DNA of 53,995 nucleotides from JANNYA01 sp043754435 (GTDB lineage Bacteria; Pseudomonadota; Gammaproteobacteria; Xanthomonadales; SZUA-5): the NCBI GenBank assembly GCA_043754435.1, contig JAYUUS010000069.1, positions 1 through 53,995 on the forward strand, read 5' to 3'. Made by a program: the position numbers and the translations under genes. Shown here piece after piece: positions 53,852 through 53,995 of this stretch (the first letter of the stretch is position 1; every line of letters starts with the position of its first letter). The notes beneath the pieces were generated by a model. That model was not told the origin of the DNA, searched no databases, and saw nothing but the letters and a program-made list of their open reading frames with translations.

Positions 53852-53995
53852 CCCCTCACCCCAAGCCTCTCCCCGCGCGAATTGTTTGGTTCCTGCCAAG
53901 CCTGCGGGCGTGGAGAGGGAGCCGTTTGCGCCGTACCCGCTCCCTCTCCACGCCCGAAAATATCAATTGAAACAAAGAGTTAATGCGGGGAGAGG
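53852..53995. repeat. Second palindromic repeat unit, cut by the window end
   Basis: The left arm 53852-53921 (CCCCTCACCCCAAGCCTCT ... GTGGAGAGGGAG) and right arm from 53940 repeat the unit at 53623 almost exactly, including the spacer CCGTTTGCGCCGTACCCG. The right arm runs to the end of the window. The near-identical pair implies a recent tandem duplication of about 230 bp. Confidence 0.9.

Noticed and set aside
53577..53995. Possible CRISPR array
   Set aside because: Repeat units are long inverted arms, with 21-nt tandem pieces and no unique spacers of regular length. No cas genes are nearby.
50353..53995. Insertion sequence flanking the methyltransferase
   Set aside because: No transposase frame was seen; units are 70 to 160 bp and palindromic, better described as REP or MITE-like.

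Overview
The window looks like chromosomal DNA of a mid-GC proteobacterium, most likely a gammaproteobacterium in the broad sense that includes the former Betaproteobacteria. The evidence is a monomeric NADP-type isocitrate dehydrogenase, an AlgZ/AlgR-type LytS/LytTR pair, SirB1, exonuclease I, RpoH, two small c-type cytochromes and a FFLEELY-motif protein. No plasmid, phage or transposase gene was seen, and I cannot name a genus.

Layout. 1-3262 (minus) is the 5' part of a very large secreted Ig-like/beta-propeller protein that runs off the window. 3426-8047 (plus) is a tight, mostly overlapping operon: lipoprotein, DUF192, SirB1, LytS-type kinase, LytTR regulator, WYL regulator. 8345-14970 holds a small overlapping upstream ORF and a 2179-residue secreted DUF11/GEVED/C25 (gingipain-type) protein closed by a strong terminator. 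15293-25117 (minus) carries an amine oxidase, a 1654-residue kinase/ATPase/GAF/GGDEF fusion, and leuC and leuA behind a leader that has all the parts of a leucine attenuator. 25566-35289 has a nucleotidyltransferase with a small partner gene, icd, two divergent DUF4442 genes with a TetR regulator and a 19-bp palindrome between them, a YefM/YoeB-type toxin-antitoxin pair, sbcB and a REC-PAS-GGDEF-EAL protein. 35403-44949 has two cytochromes c, thiD, an outer-membrane-like protein, a lipase/peroxiredoxin/FFLEELY cluster, an FAD oxidoreductase, a membrane Ser/Thr kinase and a glycosyltransferase. 45222-50383 is core housekeeping: cold-shock protein, hemB-bcp, aldo/keto reductase, rpoH, truA.

From 50353 to the right edge the DNA changes character. 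Copies of a palindromic repeat (two inverted ~70-bp arms) surround an MmeI-like DNA methyltransferase whose 5' end carries a nonsense codon and an apparent 4-nt deletion. One repeat arm supplies the last codons of truA. Degenerate relatives of the repeat occur near 25.45 kb and 26.3 kb.

The most unusual items are the kinase/AAA/GAF/GGDEF fusion, the DUF11-C25 giant with its overlapping leader ORF, the leu attenuator, the DUF4442/TetR module, and the repeat array with its broken methyltransferase. None could be tested for novelty without database searches.
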